A DNA stretch of 64,000 nucleotides. It comes from Comamonas koreensis. Its GTDB lineage: Bacteria; Pseudomonadota; Gammaproteobacteria; Burkholderiales; Burkholderiaceae_C. The notes below the pieces were generated by a model. That model did not search any database. It saw only the letters and a list, made by a program, of their open reading frames with translations, and was not told the DNA's origin. Positions within the stretch are counted from its first letter, which is position 1. Each line of letters begins with the position of its first letter. The translations under genes were made by a program, and so were the position numbers. Where the stretch lies: the NCBI RefSeq assembly GCF_014076495.1, contig NZ_CP043575.1, positions 2,790,001 through 2,854,000 on the forward strand. The letters are read 5' to 3'. Of this stretch, positions 15,877 to 25,559 are shown piece after piece.

Positions 15877-17648
15877 GGCTCGGTACCTCCGGCGATGGCT
15901 GCATCGGGCGCAGCGGTAAAGCCAGTTTCAGGCAGCACGGTCGGGATCTCGGGCGTGACCACGGGCTTGGCCGTGGGGGAGGGCTTGGGGTTGGTCTCCA
16001 GCACAGCGCGGATGTAGTTGCCAGGCGAATGGAGGTTGTCGGCCGCGCGCTGGGTAAAGCGCATCACACTGGCGCCATGGGTAACCATCAGAATGCAGCA
16101 GCCCAGCAAGATGGCGAGCGGCAGGCCTTCAATCACCTTGAGCTCGGGCGTGCTGCGGCTGATGCTGGACCAGAACTCGCGAATGCCGATGCGCACCAGG
16201 GCCGTCAAGGCCATCAGGCCCGTGGCGATCAAAATGGCCATGAACAGCCAGCCCAGCCAGCCGATCTGCGTGCCCGCCGACGAGCCCAGGCCCAGCGGAT
16301 TGAGCAGCGCCGAGAGCATCGCGAATTTGCCGATAAAGCCCGACAGCGGGGGAAGGCCGGAAATCACCAGGGTGCAGACCATGAACGACAGGCCCAGGAA
16401 GGCCATCGCCGCCGGAATGGCCCGGCCAATCAGCACTTCCTCGTCCTCGTCGAGGTTGAGGCCCTCGCGTGGCAGCAGCTCTGCGGTCAAAAACGGCGCC
16501 TCCTCATCCTCAAAGCGCACACTGGCGCCATCGGTGGTGCGCCATCGCTCGATCAGGTCAGTGACCAGGAACAGGGCCGCTACGGCCAAGGTGGAGCTGG
16601 GCATGTAGTAGAGCAAGGCGCTGGTCATCAGGTTCTGGCCAAAGCCAGCAGCGGCGAGCAAGGTGCCTGCCGATAATATGGCCGCATAGCCCGCCACATA
16701 GCCCAGGCGCTGCGTACCCAGGATCGAGATCGCCGCGTACAGCATCGTGGCCAGCCCGCCCAGGATCAGCCAAGCGCTGCCAAAATGGGCCGAAGGCCCG
16801 GCCTCGCTGCTGAACATCAAGGTCCACAGCCGCACAATCGTATAGATGCCCACCTTGGTCATCAGCGCAAAAATGGCGCCCACCGGCGCGGTGGCCGAGC
16901 CATAGGCGGGCACCAGCCAGAAGTTCAGCGGCCAGACTGCCGCCTTGATCAAAAAGGCCGTGGCCAAGATACCGGCTGCGGTGTGCAGCAAGCCCCGGTC
17001 AGCGCTGCTGACGCTGGGGATGATGCGCGCCAGATCGGCCATGTTCAAGGTGCCGGTGATGCCGTAGAGCATCGACACGCCGATCAAAAAGAGCGAGGAT
17101 GCTGCCAGGTTGATGGCGATGTAGTGCAGGCCATGCTGCACCCGGGATTTGCCCGAGCCGTGCAGCAGCAAACCGTAGGAGGCGGCCAGCATGATCTCGA
17201 AGAACACGAAGAGGTTGAACAGATCACCGGTCAGGAAGGCACCGGCCAGGCCCATCATCTGGAACTGGAACAGCGGGTGAAAATGCACACCCACCCGGTG
17301 CCAGCGCGCGCCGGAATACACCACGGCACACAGCGCGACCACGCTGGTGGTCAGCAGCATCAGGGCCGAGAGCCGGTCGAGCACCAGCACAATGCCAAAT
17401 GGCGCGGCCCAGTTGCCCGACAGGTAAACGCTCATCGAGGTGGCCATGCCATCCTGGTTGCTCCACTTGACCAGGGCCATGGCGATGACCAGGCCGATCA
17501 GGCAGGAGCTGATGTTCATCAGCAGTTTGGTGCGTTGGTACTTCTCGCCCAGCGTCAGCATCAGCGCTGCCGTCAGCATGGGCAGCAAAATCGGTGCCAG
17601 CAGCAGGTGCGGCATCAGGCGCTCAGTCAGCGTCATCAGCGACATCAA
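15873..17648 (-). CDS. mrpD: Mrp-type Na+/H+ antiporter subunit D
   Basis: A polytopic membrane protein of 591 residues, homologous to the NuoM/NuoN proton-pumping subunits of complex I. LFNLFVFFEIMLAASYGLLLHG and KAAVWPLNFWLVPAYGSATAPVGAIFA contain the conserved Glu and Lys of the antiporter-like fold. A cytoplasmic loop with an acidic stretch (LNLDEDEEVLIG) and a Pro-rich C-terminus are additions. Longer than typical MrpD (about 500 residues) because of that loop and tail. Confidence 0.9.
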   Translation of the reverse strand: MMSLMTLTERLMPHLLLAPILLPMLTAALMLTLGEKYQRTKLLMNISSCLIGLVIAMALVKWSNQDGMATSMSVYLSGNWAAPFGIVLVLDRLSALMLLTTSVVALCAVVYSGARWHRVGVHFHPLFQFQMMGLAGAFLTGDLFNLFVFFEIMLAASYGLLLHGSGKSRVQHGLHYIAINLAASSLFLIGVSMLYGITGTLNMADLARIIPSVSSADRGLLHTAAGILATAFLIKAAVWPLNFWLVPAYGSATAPVGAIFALMTKVGIYTIVRLWTLMFSSEAGPSAHFGSAWLILGGLATMLYAAISILGTQRLGYVAGYAAILSAGTLLAAAGFGQNLMTSALLYYMPSSTLAVAALFLVTDLIERWRTTDGASVRFEDEEAPFLTAELLPREGLNLDEDEEVLIGRAIPAAMAFLGLSFMVCTLVISGLPPLSGFIGKFAMLSALLNPLGLGSSAGTQIGWLGWLFMAILIATGLMALTALVRIGIREFWSSISRSTPELKVIEGLPLAILLGCCILMVTHGASVMRFTQRAADNLHSPGNYIRAVLETNPKPSPTAKPVVTPEIPTVLPETGFTAAPDAAIAGGTEP

Positions 17649-18010
17649 GGCGCCTCCTGCACATCGTTGGAAAGGGATCCGTCCACGTGGTCAGTGCCCG
17701 TCATGCCGCGCGAGGCGAGCAGCACCACCAAAAAGAGGGCGGTCATCGCAAAACCGATAACGATGGCCGTCAGCACCAGGGCCTGCGGCATGGGGTCGGC
17801 GTAATGCATCAGGTCGGTGGGCACACCGGGCTGCAGTATCGGCTCGCGGTCGATCGCCAGGCCCACGCGGCCCATGCTGAAGATAAACAAATTGACCGCA
17901 TACGACAGCAAGAGCAGACCCATGATGATCTGAAACGTCCGTGGGCGCAGCAACAGCCAGACGCCGGAGCCGGTCAATACGCCAATGGCAATGGCCAGTA
18001 CGATTTCCAT
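17645..18010 (-). CDS. mrpC: Mrp-type Na+/H+ antiporter subunit C
   Basis: A protein of 121 residues, homologous to NuoK. Three membrane segments, with GLLLLSYAVNLFIFSMGR and DPMPQALVLTAIVIGFAMTA as the family blocks. Starts 12 bases after the mrpA stop and overlaps mrpD by four bases. Confidence 0.9.
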   Translation of the reverse strand: MEIVLAIAIGVLTGSGVWLLLRPRTFQIIMGLLLLSYAVNLFIFSMGRVGLAIDREPILQPGVPTDLMHYADPMPQALVLTAIVIGFAMTALFLVVLLASRGMTGTDHVDGSLSNDVQEAP

Positions 18011-18022
18011 TCGGTATTGTCC

Positions 18023-20947
18023 TTAGGGTTGAGAAGCAGAGTCGCTGCGCTCGCCTTGCTGGCGCTCGTGGAAGCGGAATCCCCGGACGGATTGGTGGGC
18101 AATGCTGGTGAGCATCAGCATGGTCGAGCCCACGACCAGCGAGAACACCCCAATATCGAAGAACAGCGCGCTGGCGATATGGATCTCGCCCACCACGGGC
18201 AAGGTCAGATGCGCAGTGTGGCTGGTCAGGAACGGGTAGCCAAAGTACCAGCTGCCCACACCGGTGCCCAGCGCAAACAGCAGGCCGGCGGCAATCCAGC
18301 GGCGCGGGTAGATCGGCAGATGCGACTCCACCCAGTGCGTGCCGGAGATGATGTACTGCAGCAGCAGGCCGATGGCCAGGGTCAGGCCGGCCACAAAGCC
18401 GCCACCGGGCTCGTTGTGACCACGCATGAACAGGTACATCGCCACAATCGCGGCAAACGGCAGCAAGAGGCGCACCAGCACGGCGGGCACCATCAGGTAG
18501 CCCACGGCGGTATCGGTGGCACTGCGCGGGTTGAGCAGGTCGGTCTGCAAGTCAGCCGGCAAGAAGCGCTGCTGCTCGGGCACATCCATGGCCTCTGGTG
18601 CGGGGCGGAAGCGCCGCAGCAGGGCATAGACGGTGAGCGCCACAATGCCCAGCACGACGATCTCGCCAAAGGTATCAAAGCCACGGAAGTCGACCAGCAT
18701 GACGTTGACCACGTTGGTGCCGCCGCCCTCGGGCAGGGCGCGCTCCAGGAAGAAGGTAGAAGTGCTCTCCGGGAAAGGCCGGCTCATCATCGCAAACGAC
18801 AGCCAGGCCATGCCTCCGCCGGCGAGCAGCGCAATGGCCAGGTCACGCCAGCGGCGCAACGTGACCAGTGCACCATGCTGGGAGACTTTCTTGAGCTTCT
18901 TGTCGCGCTTGGGGAGCCAGCGCAGGCCCAGCAGCAGCAGCACCGTGGTGACCACTTCGACGACCAGCTGGGTCAAGGCCAGATCGGGTGCGGAGAACCA
19001 CAGGAAGGTAATGCAGGTGGCCAGGCCCGCGCCGCCCAAGGTGACCAGGGCCGCCAGGCGGTGGTACTTGACCAGGAAGGCCGCTGCCAGCGAGCAGCTG
19101 ATACCGATGAGCCAGAGAATGCCAAAGGCGGGCGACAGCGGCTGCAGGCCCCGGTTGCCCAGCTGCAGGCCGTGGATCAGCAGCGGCAAGGTGGCGGTCA
19201 ACAAGGCCGCCAGCACCAGCCACAGTGCCTGCCACTGCCAGCGGCGCGTGCCCAGCCAGCGGCGCATATGACGCGCGCCATTGGTGATGATCGCCATCAC
19301 CGCCTGGAACACCCATTGGCCATTGACGCGGCCAACCAGCGGCGCATCATCGAGGTATTGCTTGGCACGCAAGAGGCGCAGCAGCAAATACAGCAAGATG
19401 CCCGCCAGCATCGCGATGATGCTCATCACCAGCGGTGCATTGATGCCGTGCCACAGCGCCAGACTGAACTCTGGCAAGTTGCCGCCCACCACGGGCGAGG
19501 CGGCAGCATCCAGGTAGCTGCCCACCGCCCAGGCCGGGAAGATCCCCACCAGCAGGCAGATCAGTACCAGCAGCTCGACCGGCACGCGCATCCAGTGCGG
19601 TGGCTCATGGGGCTCGTGCGGCAGGTCGGTGGCCGGTGGGCCAAAAAACACATCGACCGTGAAGCGCAGCGAATAGGCGACGCTGAAAATGCCCGCCAAG
19701 GTAGCGGCCACCGGCAAGGCGGTGGTCAGAAACGGTGTGGTGTTGATGTACACCGTCTCGGCAAAAAACATTTCCTTGGACAAAAAGCCGTTGAGCAGCG
19801 GCACGCCGGCCATCGCTGCACTGGCCACCATCGCCAAGGTGCCGGTGATCGGCATCATCTTTTGCAGGCCGGAGAGGCGGCGGATATCGCGTGTGCCTGA
19901 CTCGTGGTCGACAATGCCGGCGGCCATGAACAGCGAGGCCTTGAAGGTCGCGTGGTTCATGATGTGGAAGACGGCAGCAACGGCGGCCAGCGGGCTGTTG
20001 AGGCCCAGCAGCAAGGTGATCAAGCCCAGGTGCGACAGGGTGGAATACGCCAGCAGCGCCTTCATGTCATGCTGGAACATGGCGATATAGCCGCCCAGCA
20101 GCAAGGTGATGGCGCCGGCGCCACCAACGAGCCAGAACCATTCCTCGGTGCCGCTCAGCGCAGGCCAGAGGCGGGCGAGCAAAAAGACACCGGCCTTGAC
20201 CATGGTGGCCGAGTGCAGATAGGCCGAGACCGGGGTGGGCGCCGCCATTGCGCGCGGCAGCCAGAAATGGAAGGGGAACTGCGCGCTCTTGGTGAGCGCG
20301 CCGAGCAAGATCAGCACCAGGGTGACGCGGTAGAGCTCATGGTTGCGGATCTGGTCACCGGCGGCCAGCACATTGTCGAGCTCATAGCTGCCCACGATGT
20401 GGCCCAGCAGCAGCACACCGCCCAAGAGGCACAGGCCCCCGGTGCCGGTCACGGTGAGCGCCATGCGCGCGCCCATGCGTGCGTCCTTGCGGTGGTGCCA
20501 GTAGCCGATCAGCAAAAAGGAGAAGAGGCTGGTCAGTTCCCAGAAGAACACCAGCTGGATCAGGTTGCCCGAGAGCACCACGCCCATCATCGAGCCCATG
20601 AAGGCCAGGAAGAACGAGAAAAAGCGTGGCACCGGATCGGCTTGCGACATGTAGTAGCGCGCATACAGCACCACCAAGCTGCCGATGCCCAGCACCAGGA
20701 TGGAGAACAACCAGGCAAATCCATCCATGCGGAAGTGCAGATCCAGCCCGAGCTGGCCCAGCCAGGCCACATTGTGGTGCACCACGCCGTTGTTCTGCGT
20801 TTCCGGGAAAAGCATGGCAACTTGAACCACGCAGAACACCGCAATGGCCCCTGCCAGCGTGGACTCGGTGTTACGCGCGTTGGCAGGCAGCAGCGCTGCA
20901 ATTGCGCTGCCGATGAAGGGGAGGAGGATCAGGTAGGAAAGTGCCAT
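18023..20947 (-). CDS. mrpA: Mrp-type Na+/H+ antiporter, fused subunits A and B
   Basis: A protein of 974 residues. The first 770 or so match MrpA, a NuoL-like antiporter subunit (FFWELTSLFSFLLIGYWHH; KSAQFPFHFWLPRAMAAPTPVSAYLHSATMVKAG). The last 150 or so match MrpB, with YLFMRGHNEPGGGFVAGL as its hallmark. Fused A-B marks the group 2 (Pha-type) systems. With C-G below it forms a six-gene operon for Na+(K+)/H+ exchange, used in pH and salt homeostasis. The promoter probably lies in 20948-21060, where TTGACT (21033-21038) and a weak -10 (21010-21015) face this gene; this is a guess. Confidence 0.92.
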   Translation of the reverse strand: MALSYLILLPFIGSAIAALLPANARNTESTLAGAIAVFCVVQVAMLFPETQNNGVVHHNVAWLGQLGLDLHFRMDGFAWLFSILVLGIGSLVVLYARYYMSQADPVPRFFSFFLAFMGSMMGVVLSGNLIQLVFFWELTSLFSFLLIGYWHHRKDARMGARMALTVTGTGGLCLLGGVLLLGHIVGSYELDNVLAAGDQIRNHELYRVTLVLILLGALTKSAQFPFHFWLPRAMAAPTPVSAYLHSATMVKAGVFLLARLWPALSGTEEWFWLVGGAGAITLLLGGYIAMFQHDMKALLAYSTLSHLGLITLLLGLNSPLAAVAAVFHIMNHATFKASLFMAAGIVDHESGTRDIRRLSGLQKMMPITGTLAMVASAAMAGVPLLNGFLSKEMFFAETVYINTTPFLTTALPVAATLAGIFSVAYSLRFTVDVFFGPPATDLPHEPHEPPHWMRVPVELLVLICLLVGIFPAWAVGSYLDAAASPVVGGNLPEFSLALWHGINAPLVMSIIAMLAGILLYLLLRLLRAKQYLDDAPLVGRVNGQWVFQAVMAIITNGARHMRRWLGTRRWQWQALWLVLAALLTATLPLLIHGLQLGNRGLQPLSPAFGILWLIGISCSLAAAFLVKYHRLAALVTLGGAGLATCITFLWFSAPDLALTQLVVEVVTTVLLLLGLRWLPKRDKKLKKVSQHGALVTLRRWRDLAIALLAGGGMAWLSFAMMSRPFPESTSTFFLERALPEGGGTNVVNVMLVDFRGFDTFGEIVVLGIVALTVYALLRRFRPAPEAMDVPEQQRFLPADLQTDLLNPRSATDTAVGYLMVPAVLVRLLLPFAAIVAMYLFMRGHNEPGGGFVAGLTLAIGLLLQYIISGTHWVESHLPIYPRRWIAAGLLFALGTGVGSWYFGYPFLTSHTAHLTLPVVGEIHIASALFFDIGVFSLVVGSTMLMLTSIAHQSVRGFRFHERQQGERSDSASQP

Positions 20948-21416
20948 TTCTTTGTAAATTCTACAAGCTGGCCCGATCCCAGCTGCTACTAAAACCCGAG
21001 CAAGTTCAGGATATTGGTCATGGCTTATCGATAGTCAATACCCTATGTTAGTGACTGCAAATGCGCGAGCAAAGGTGGTTTCTTGATGCCTGTTTTGAAC
21101 ATGCGCCCATGCATGCTTTGCATGAATAGCCGGCCACTTGCCCATAGGGCAACACTGCAGCGTTGCGGCAGGGGGCTGGGACAGGGGGAGGAGATGGTTG
21201 CGCCGCAGGTCCGCTGAGTCCAGGAGTTGTAGTGCGCGGGGCGGGGGCGCGCGCGGTACCGCTGCTGGCGCATGGCAGCAGGGCTGTGCGGGCGAGGCTG
21301 GGGTGCGTAGGGTCCGGTGCCGTGGCATATCAGGGCTCCTGCGCCCAGAGCAGGGCGTTTGCGCATCCTAGCAGAAGCGACTGGGAAGTCCTACCTCTCC
21401 TGGGAGAGCGAGGTTC
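20948..21416. other. Intergenic region between the mrp operon and lapB
   Basis: About 470 bases upstream of the minus-strand mrp operon and downstream of lapB. It has a possible mrp promoter (TTGACT, 17 bases, AATATC; 21010-21038 on the minus strand) and a very GC-rich part (21160-21300) with no supported gene. The frames open there are shadows rich in Arg and Gly. Confidence 0.4.
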
Positions 21417-22583
21417 TTATTGCTCTTCCACCCGGCGCGGCGGGTAGCTGTCCCAGGACTGGCAGCCGGGGCATTGCCAGAAATGCTGGCGCGCCTCAAA
21501 GCCGCAGGCGGCGCAGCGGTAGCGGGTCAGCGGTTTTGCGGCATTGTCCAGCGCGCGCTGAATGGCGGGGTGGTGCTCTTCGTGGCTGAGCGATTCCTGG
21601 GCGAGCCAGCGGCCGGCCGCAACCAGTGAGGGCTCGTGGCGCAGGTGCTCGATGTACCAGTCGCGCCCGACCGGTCCCTCGGCTTGCTCCACGCCGGCAA
21701 ATTCGTCCAGCTGCACCAGGCTTTGCATCACATCCAGCGATGGCGCGCTGTGGTAGTTGGCCTCCAGCAGCGCACGTACCTGGGGCTTGCGCTCGTCGGC
21801 CTTGACCAGCTCCAGCATCAGCGGCGCGACCAGGGGCACCGAGGAGGGCGACACCGCGGCCAGCTCCATCAGCGATCCCAGTGCCAGCGCGGGATGGCCG
21901 CTCTTGTGCTGCAGATGGGCCAGCTCGATCCGGGGGCGCGGTGCATGCGGCGCCTCGGACTGGGCTTGCTGCAGCAAGTCCTGCGCGGCGTCGAGCTGGC
22001 CATGGGCGAGTTGGCCCAGCGCCTGCTCACACAGGTAGTGGGCAATGCGCACGCTGTAGTCGCCCTGGTTATGGCTGTGCATCAGGCGCGCAATCTGCAC
22101 GGCTTGCGGCCAGTCGTGGGCGCGCTCGTAGATCGCCAGGCGCGAGAGACGGGCCTCGTTCTCGTAAGGGGTGTTCTCCAGCCGGGCCAGCGCATCTTCG
22201 GCGCGGTCCAGCAGCCCGGCCTTCATGAAATCCAGGGCCAGCGCATGCTGGGCGCGCTCGCGCTCGGGCTTGCTGATGTCGGCGCGTGAGAGCAGGTGCT
22301 CATGCACGCGTACCGCACGGCTGTATTCGCCCCGGCGGCGGAACAGATTGCCCAGTGCAAAGTGCAGCTCGGCGGTATCGGGGTCGTTCTGCACGGCCTC
22401 GATAAAGGCATCGATGGCCTTGTCCTGCTGCTCGTTCAGGAGAAAGTTCAGCCCCTTGAAGTAGGCCTTGGGGGCGCTGCGGTTCTCGCGGCGAATCTGG
22501 CGCAAGTCAAAGCGCGAGGCCAGCCAGCCCAGCACAAACGCAGCGGGGAAACCCAGCAGGATCCAGGAGATGTCAAATTCCAT
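21417..22583 (-). CDS. lapB: Lipopolysaccharide assembly protein LapB (YciM), TPR protein
   Basis: A protein of 388 residues. An N-terminal membrane anchor (ISWILLGFPAAFVLGWLA) is followed by RRENRSAPKAYFKGLNFLLNEQ, then TPR repeats (AIDAFIEAVQNDPDTAELHFALG), and at the C-terminus a rubredoxin-like zinc site CAACGF and CPGCQSW. LapB brings LpxC to FtsH for degradation, thereby controlling LPS synthesis. The start at 22583 is chosen because the anchor begins right there. The ATG overlaps the lapA stop by 11 bases. Confidence 0.92.
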   Translation of the reverse strand: MEFDISWILLGFPAAFVLGWLASRFDLRQIRRENRSAPKAYFKGLNFLLNEQQDKAIDAFIEAVQNDPDTAELHFALGNLFRRRGEYSRAVRVHEHLLSRADISKPERERAQHALALDFMKAGLLDRAEDALARLENTPYENEARLSRLAIYERAHDWPQAVQIARLMHSHNQGDYSVRIAHYLCEQALGQLAHGQLDAAQDLLQQAQSEAPHAPRPRIELAHLQHKSGHPALALGSLMELAAVSPSSVPLVAPLMLELVKADERKPQVRALLEANYHSAPSLDVMQSLVQLDEFAGVEQAEGPVGRDWYIEHLRHEPSLVAAGRWLAQESLSHEEHHPAIQRALDNAAKPLTRYRCAACGFEARQHFWQCPGCQSWDSYPPRRVEEQ

Positions 22584-22884
22584 GAGGTGGCAGCGGGGTG
22601 GTCTCGTCCGCAGGGGCGTTGGTGGAGGGGGTGGGTTCGCCCGCAATGGCTTGCGCCGCCGCTGCACGCTGCGCGGCTTTGCGGTGCTTCCACCAGCGCG
22701 GCACCATGCCGATGATGCCGAGAATCACGCCCGCGCTGAAGGCGAGCAGCACCACCAGAACGAGCGGGGCCTGCCATTGGGTGCCAAAGAACAGGTGCAC
22801 CACCACATCCCGCTGGTTATTGAGCGCAAATGCAAACAGGGTGAAGAAGATGACAGCTTTGAGCAGCCACAGCAGGTATTTCAT
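22573..22884 (-). CDS. lapA: LapA-domain membrane protein (DUF1049)
   Basis: A protein of 103 residues with two hydrophobic segments (LLKAVIFFTLFAFALNNQ and LVLVVLLAFSAGVILGII). The Asn-Asn-Gln block followed by a VHLFFG segment is typical of the LapA/YciS family. It has a cytoplasmic Ala/Pro-rich tail. It precedes lapB, as in other Proteobacteria, and works with it in LPS homeostasis. Confidence 0.85.
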   Translation of the reverse strand: MKYLLWLLKAVIFFTLFAFALNNQRDVVVHLFFGTQWQAPLVLVVLLAFSAGVILGIIGMVPRWWKHRKAAQRAAAAQAIAGEPTPSTNAPADETTPLPPHGI

Positions 22885-22939
22885 GGCAGTGACAGGAATG
22901 GCTTGGGCGCCATTCTACGTGGATTCCCACGCCTGGCCT

Positions 22940-22971
22940 GGAAAAGCAAATGCCAGCACGAGGCTGGCATT
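22940..22971 (-). terminator. Terminator of the 4.5S RNA gene
   Basis: A 9-bp perfect stem AATGCCAGC/GCTGGCATT (22963-22971 and 22949-22957) on the minus strand with a CTCGT loop, followed by TTTGCTTTT. It lies directly after the 3' end of ffs. Confidence 0.8.
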
Positions 22972-22983
22972 GTTCGAAAGAAG

Positions 22984-23079
22984 GTGACGAGCCTGACCCC
23001 GGCACTGGATCCACAGTTAGGGCTGCTTGGTTCCCCACCTGACCCGGTTGGCCGCTTCCCCATGCGAGGAGGCCCGTCA
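22984..23079 (-). ncRNA. ffs: 4.5S RNA (signal recognition particle RNA)
   Basis: On the minus strand the core GGGTCAGGTGGGG followed by AACCAAGCAGCC matches the conserved apical loop and Ffh-binding region of bacterial 4.5S RNA. The predicted ends pair: ACGGGCCT (about 23071-23078) with AGGCTCGT (about 22986-22993), allowing one G-U pair, as in the long SRP hairpin. A terminator follows immediately. The location, divergent from dnaX, is common in Betaproteobacteria. The exact ends are uncertain by a few bases. Confidence 0.85.
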
Positions 23080-23218
23080 GCTGTCGATTGTACCTAAAGA
23101 ATGGGGCCCCTTGGCCAAGCTGGCCAAAAAGTCCTTGTTCGCCTGTGCGGCCAGGGCGCAGCGGCCAAAAGTATTGCAAGCTGCGCGCAGCCAGTGCCGC
23201 CCATGGCCGTGACTGACC

Positions 23219-23224
23219 GTAGAA
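23219..23224 (+). promoter_or_regulatory. dnaX: Possible -10 element for dnaX
   Basis: TAGAAT ends nine bases before the dnaX ATG; the -35 region is poor. If used, transcription would start at about 23231, leaving almost no leader. No ribosome-binding site precedes the ATG. Confidence 0.3.
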
Positions 23225-23233
23225 TGCGATGCT

Positions 23234-25495
23234 ATGTCTTATCTTGTTCTCGCTCGCAAATACCGTCCGCGAAATTTCTCTGAAATGGTAGGCCAGGAGC
23301 ATGTGGTGCAGGCGCTGTCCAATGCGCTGGTGCAGCAGCGCTTGCACCATGCCTACCTGTTCACGGGAACCCGGGGTGTGGGCAAGACGACGGTCTCGCG
23401 CATTCTGGCCAAGTCGCTCAACTGCACGGGCGCGGACGGCCATGGCGGCATCACCGCTGCGCCTTGCGGCGTGTGCCCAGCCTGTACCGAGATCGACAGC
23501 GGACGTTTCCCCGATTACACCGAGCTCGATGCCGCCTCCAACCGTGGTGTCGATGAAGTGCAGGGCCTCCTGGAGCAGGCGGTGTACAAGCCGGTGCAGG
23601 GGCGCTTCAAGGTCTTTATGATCGACGAAGTGCACATGCTCACCAATACCGCCTTCAACGCCATGTTGAAGACCCTGGAAGAGCCGCCCGAGTACCTGAA
23701 GTTTGTGCTGGCGACGACCGACCCGCAAAAAGTGCCGGTCACGGTGCTGTCGCGCTGCCTGCAGTTCAACCTGCGCCCGATGGCGCCAGAGACGATCCAG
23801 GAGCACCTGGGCCGCGTGCTGGTGCAAGAGCAGATTGCGGCCGAGCCGCAGGCCTTGCGGCTGTTGTCGCGCTCAGCCCGGGGTTCCATGCGCGATGCGC
23901 TGTCGCTGACCGACCAGGCCATTGCCTTTGGTGGCGGCCAGCTGCAAGAGGCCAGCGTGCGCCAGATGCTGGGCGCCGTCGATTCCAGCCATGTGTTTCG
24001 CCTGATTGAGGCACTGGCGCGCGGCGATGGCGCCGAGGTGGTCGATACCGTCAACCAGCTGCGCCACCAGGGCTTGTCTGCTGCGTCTACCCTGGAAGAC
24101 ATGGCCGTGCAGCTGCAGCGCATGGCCGTGTTCCAGGCTGTGCCGGGCAAGGCCCAGGCCGCTGCCGCTGAGGACGACGCCGAGCAGCAGGAGCTGCTGC
24201 GCCTGGCCCAGTTCATGCCGGCGGACGAAACCCAGCTGCTGTACAGCATTGCGCTGCATGGCCGGGGCGAGCTGGGCCTGGCACCGGATGAATATGCGGC
24301 CTTGACGATGGCGCTGCTGCGACTGCTGGCCTTCAAGCCTGCGGGCACGGCTGAAAAAAAAACTCTGAATAGTGCTGGGGCTGCGGCGCCGGTGGCTGCT
24401 GGGCCCAAGCAGGCTGCTGCCCCCCTTGCCGCGCCTGCCGTGGCTGTTGCTCCGCGCGTGGTGCCGCCGCTTGCTGCGTCTCCAGCGCCGCAGGTCGCCA
24501 CTGCGGTGGATGCGTCCGTAGCCCTTGCAGCGCCTGTTGTTGCTGCTCCGCCATCCGCAGCCATTTCTGCGCCCGTTTCTACACCTGTTTCAGTGCCCGC
24601 GCCCGTGCCCACACCGGCACCTGTGGCGGCTCCAGTGGCCCAGCCAGCACCTCCGGCTTCGGAGCCTATCGTCGCCACGCCCACGGTCGAGGCCGTCAAG
24701 CTGCCTGTGCGCAGCGCAGAAGATTTGATTCCCGCACGCGCCACTGCCACTGTGGCGCCTGTCCCAGTCGACCCGCCGACCCCCGCCCAGACCGAGAAGG
24801 AGCTGGTGGAAGAGGAGCAGCCGCAGTCCCATGACGACGATGCCCCGTCCGAGCCGGACAGCGATGCCGAGGACGAGACCGCAGCGCCGTACTTTGATGA
24901 GGTACCGATGGAGGCGTATGCGGATGACGAGCCAGCAGCGCTGGCCGATCTGCCCGATGCGGCGCCTGCTGCGCAGCCGCCCGCTGCAGCGGCACCTGAC
25001 CGTGCCAGCCTGATTGCCTTGCCGGTGCAAACGCCGCAAGCCAGTGAGCTGGACCGGCCAGCGGCCAACTTTGGCGAGAACCTGGGCCGGGTGCCGCCCG
25101 AATTCGAGGACACCGAAGAGGGGCGTTTCTGGAACGACACCGTGACAGCCCTGGTGCAGGCCGAAGCCATTACGGCGGTGGCGCGCCAGTTGGCGCTGCG
25201 CTCGCAGCTCATCAAGCGCGAGGCCGACGAGTGGTGGCTGCGGGTGGACCTCGAGTCGCTGGCCCAATCCGGCACGATCGAGCGCCTGCGCACCGCACTG
25301 GTGGCCGCCGGTCTGGTGGGCAAGATCCAGGTGTCGGTGGGCGCCGTGAGCGACTGCCCGGCGCGGCGCAAGGCCCATGCCGTGCAGGCCCGCCAGCGCG
25401 CGGCCGAGGAAACCGTGCGCCAGGATCCCTATGTCCAGTCTTTGATACAGCAATTTGGCGCGAAAATAGTGCCCGGCAGCATTCAGCCTCTATGA
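23234..25495 (+). CDS. dnaX: DNA polymerase III subunits tau and gamma
   Basis: The clamp-loader ATPase, 753 residues. Walker A GTRGVGKT is at 45-52, zinc-site Cys are at 64, 78, 81 and 84, and Walker B is in [10 protein letters not shown]. The sensor and lid domains follow to about 365. After that comes a long low-complexity Ala/Pro-rich then acidic linker (about 380-600) and a C-terminal tau domain (about 625-753) that binds the alpha polymerase subunit. At codons 374-377 an A9 run (24354-24362) allows slippage. The -1 frame meets TAG at 24370 and the +1 frame TGA at 24366, so a gamma-like protein of about 376-380 residues is possible. It heads the dnaX-ybaB-recR unit. No ribosome-binding site is apparent at the start. 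Confidence 0.95.
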   Translation: MSYLVLARKYRPRNFSEMVGQEHVVQALSNALVQQRLHHAYLFTGTRGVGKTTVSRILAKSLNCTGADGHGGITAAPCGVCPACTEIDSGRFPDYTELDAASNRGVDEVQGLLEQAVYKPVQGRFKVFMIDEVHMLTNTAFNAMLKTLEEPPEYLKFVLATTDPQKVPVTVLSRCLQFNLRPMAPETIQEHLGRVLVQEQIAAEPQALRLLSRSARGSMRDALSLTDQAIAFGGGQLQEASVRQMLGAVDSSHVFRLIEALARGDGAEVVDTVNQLRHQGLSAASTLEDMAVQLQRMAVFQAVPGKAQAAAAEDDAEQQELLRLAQFMPADETQLLYSIALHGRGELGLAPDEYAALTMALLRLLAFKPAGTAEKKTLNSAGAAAPVAAGPKQAAAPLAAPAVAVAPRVVPPLAASPAPQVATAVDASVALAAPVVAAPPSAAISAPVSTPVSVPAPVPTPAPVAAPVAQPAPPASEPIVATPTVEAVKLPVRSAEDLIPARATATVAPVPVDPPTPAQTEKELVEEEQPQSHDDDAPSEPDSDAEDETAAPYFDEVPMEAYADDEPAALADLPDAAPAAQPPAAAAPDRASLIALPVQTPQASELDRPAANFGENLGRVPPEFEDTEEGRFWNDTVTALVQAEAITAVARQLALRSQLIKREADEWWLRVDLESLAQSGTIERLRTALVAAGLVGKIQVSVGAVSDCPARRKAHAVQARQRAAEETVRQDPYVQSLIQQFGAKIVPGSIQPL
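24354..24372 (+). promoter_or_regulatory. dnaX: A9 slippery site in dnaX (candidate gamma-subunit switch)
   Basis: Nine consecutive A residues (24354-24362) are read in frame as GAA AAA AAA ACT. A shift by -1 leads to TAG at 24370-24372, and by +1 to TGA at 24366-24368. The run sits directly after the third clamp-loader domain. A poly-A run of this kind supports transcriptional slippage in Thermus dnaX, while E. coli uses ribosomal -1 frameshifting. Confidence 0.55.
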
Positions 25496-25559
25496 TGCGG
25501 CGTTCGCTGGCAGATGGGCCCTCCCGTCTGCTGCAGGTTTTTATACAAAAGGATTTTCC

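Noticed and set aside
17594..19900. 768-codon plus-strand frame opposite mrpC and mrpA
   Set aside because: It lies over a clear minus-strand operon, is rich in Gln, His, Arg and Gly, and has no recognisable domain. A high-GC shadow frame.
23515..25371. 618-codon minus-strand frame opposite dnaX
   Set aside because: Shadow of the Ala/Pro-rich dnaX linker, low-complexity Ser/Ala/Gly, no domain.
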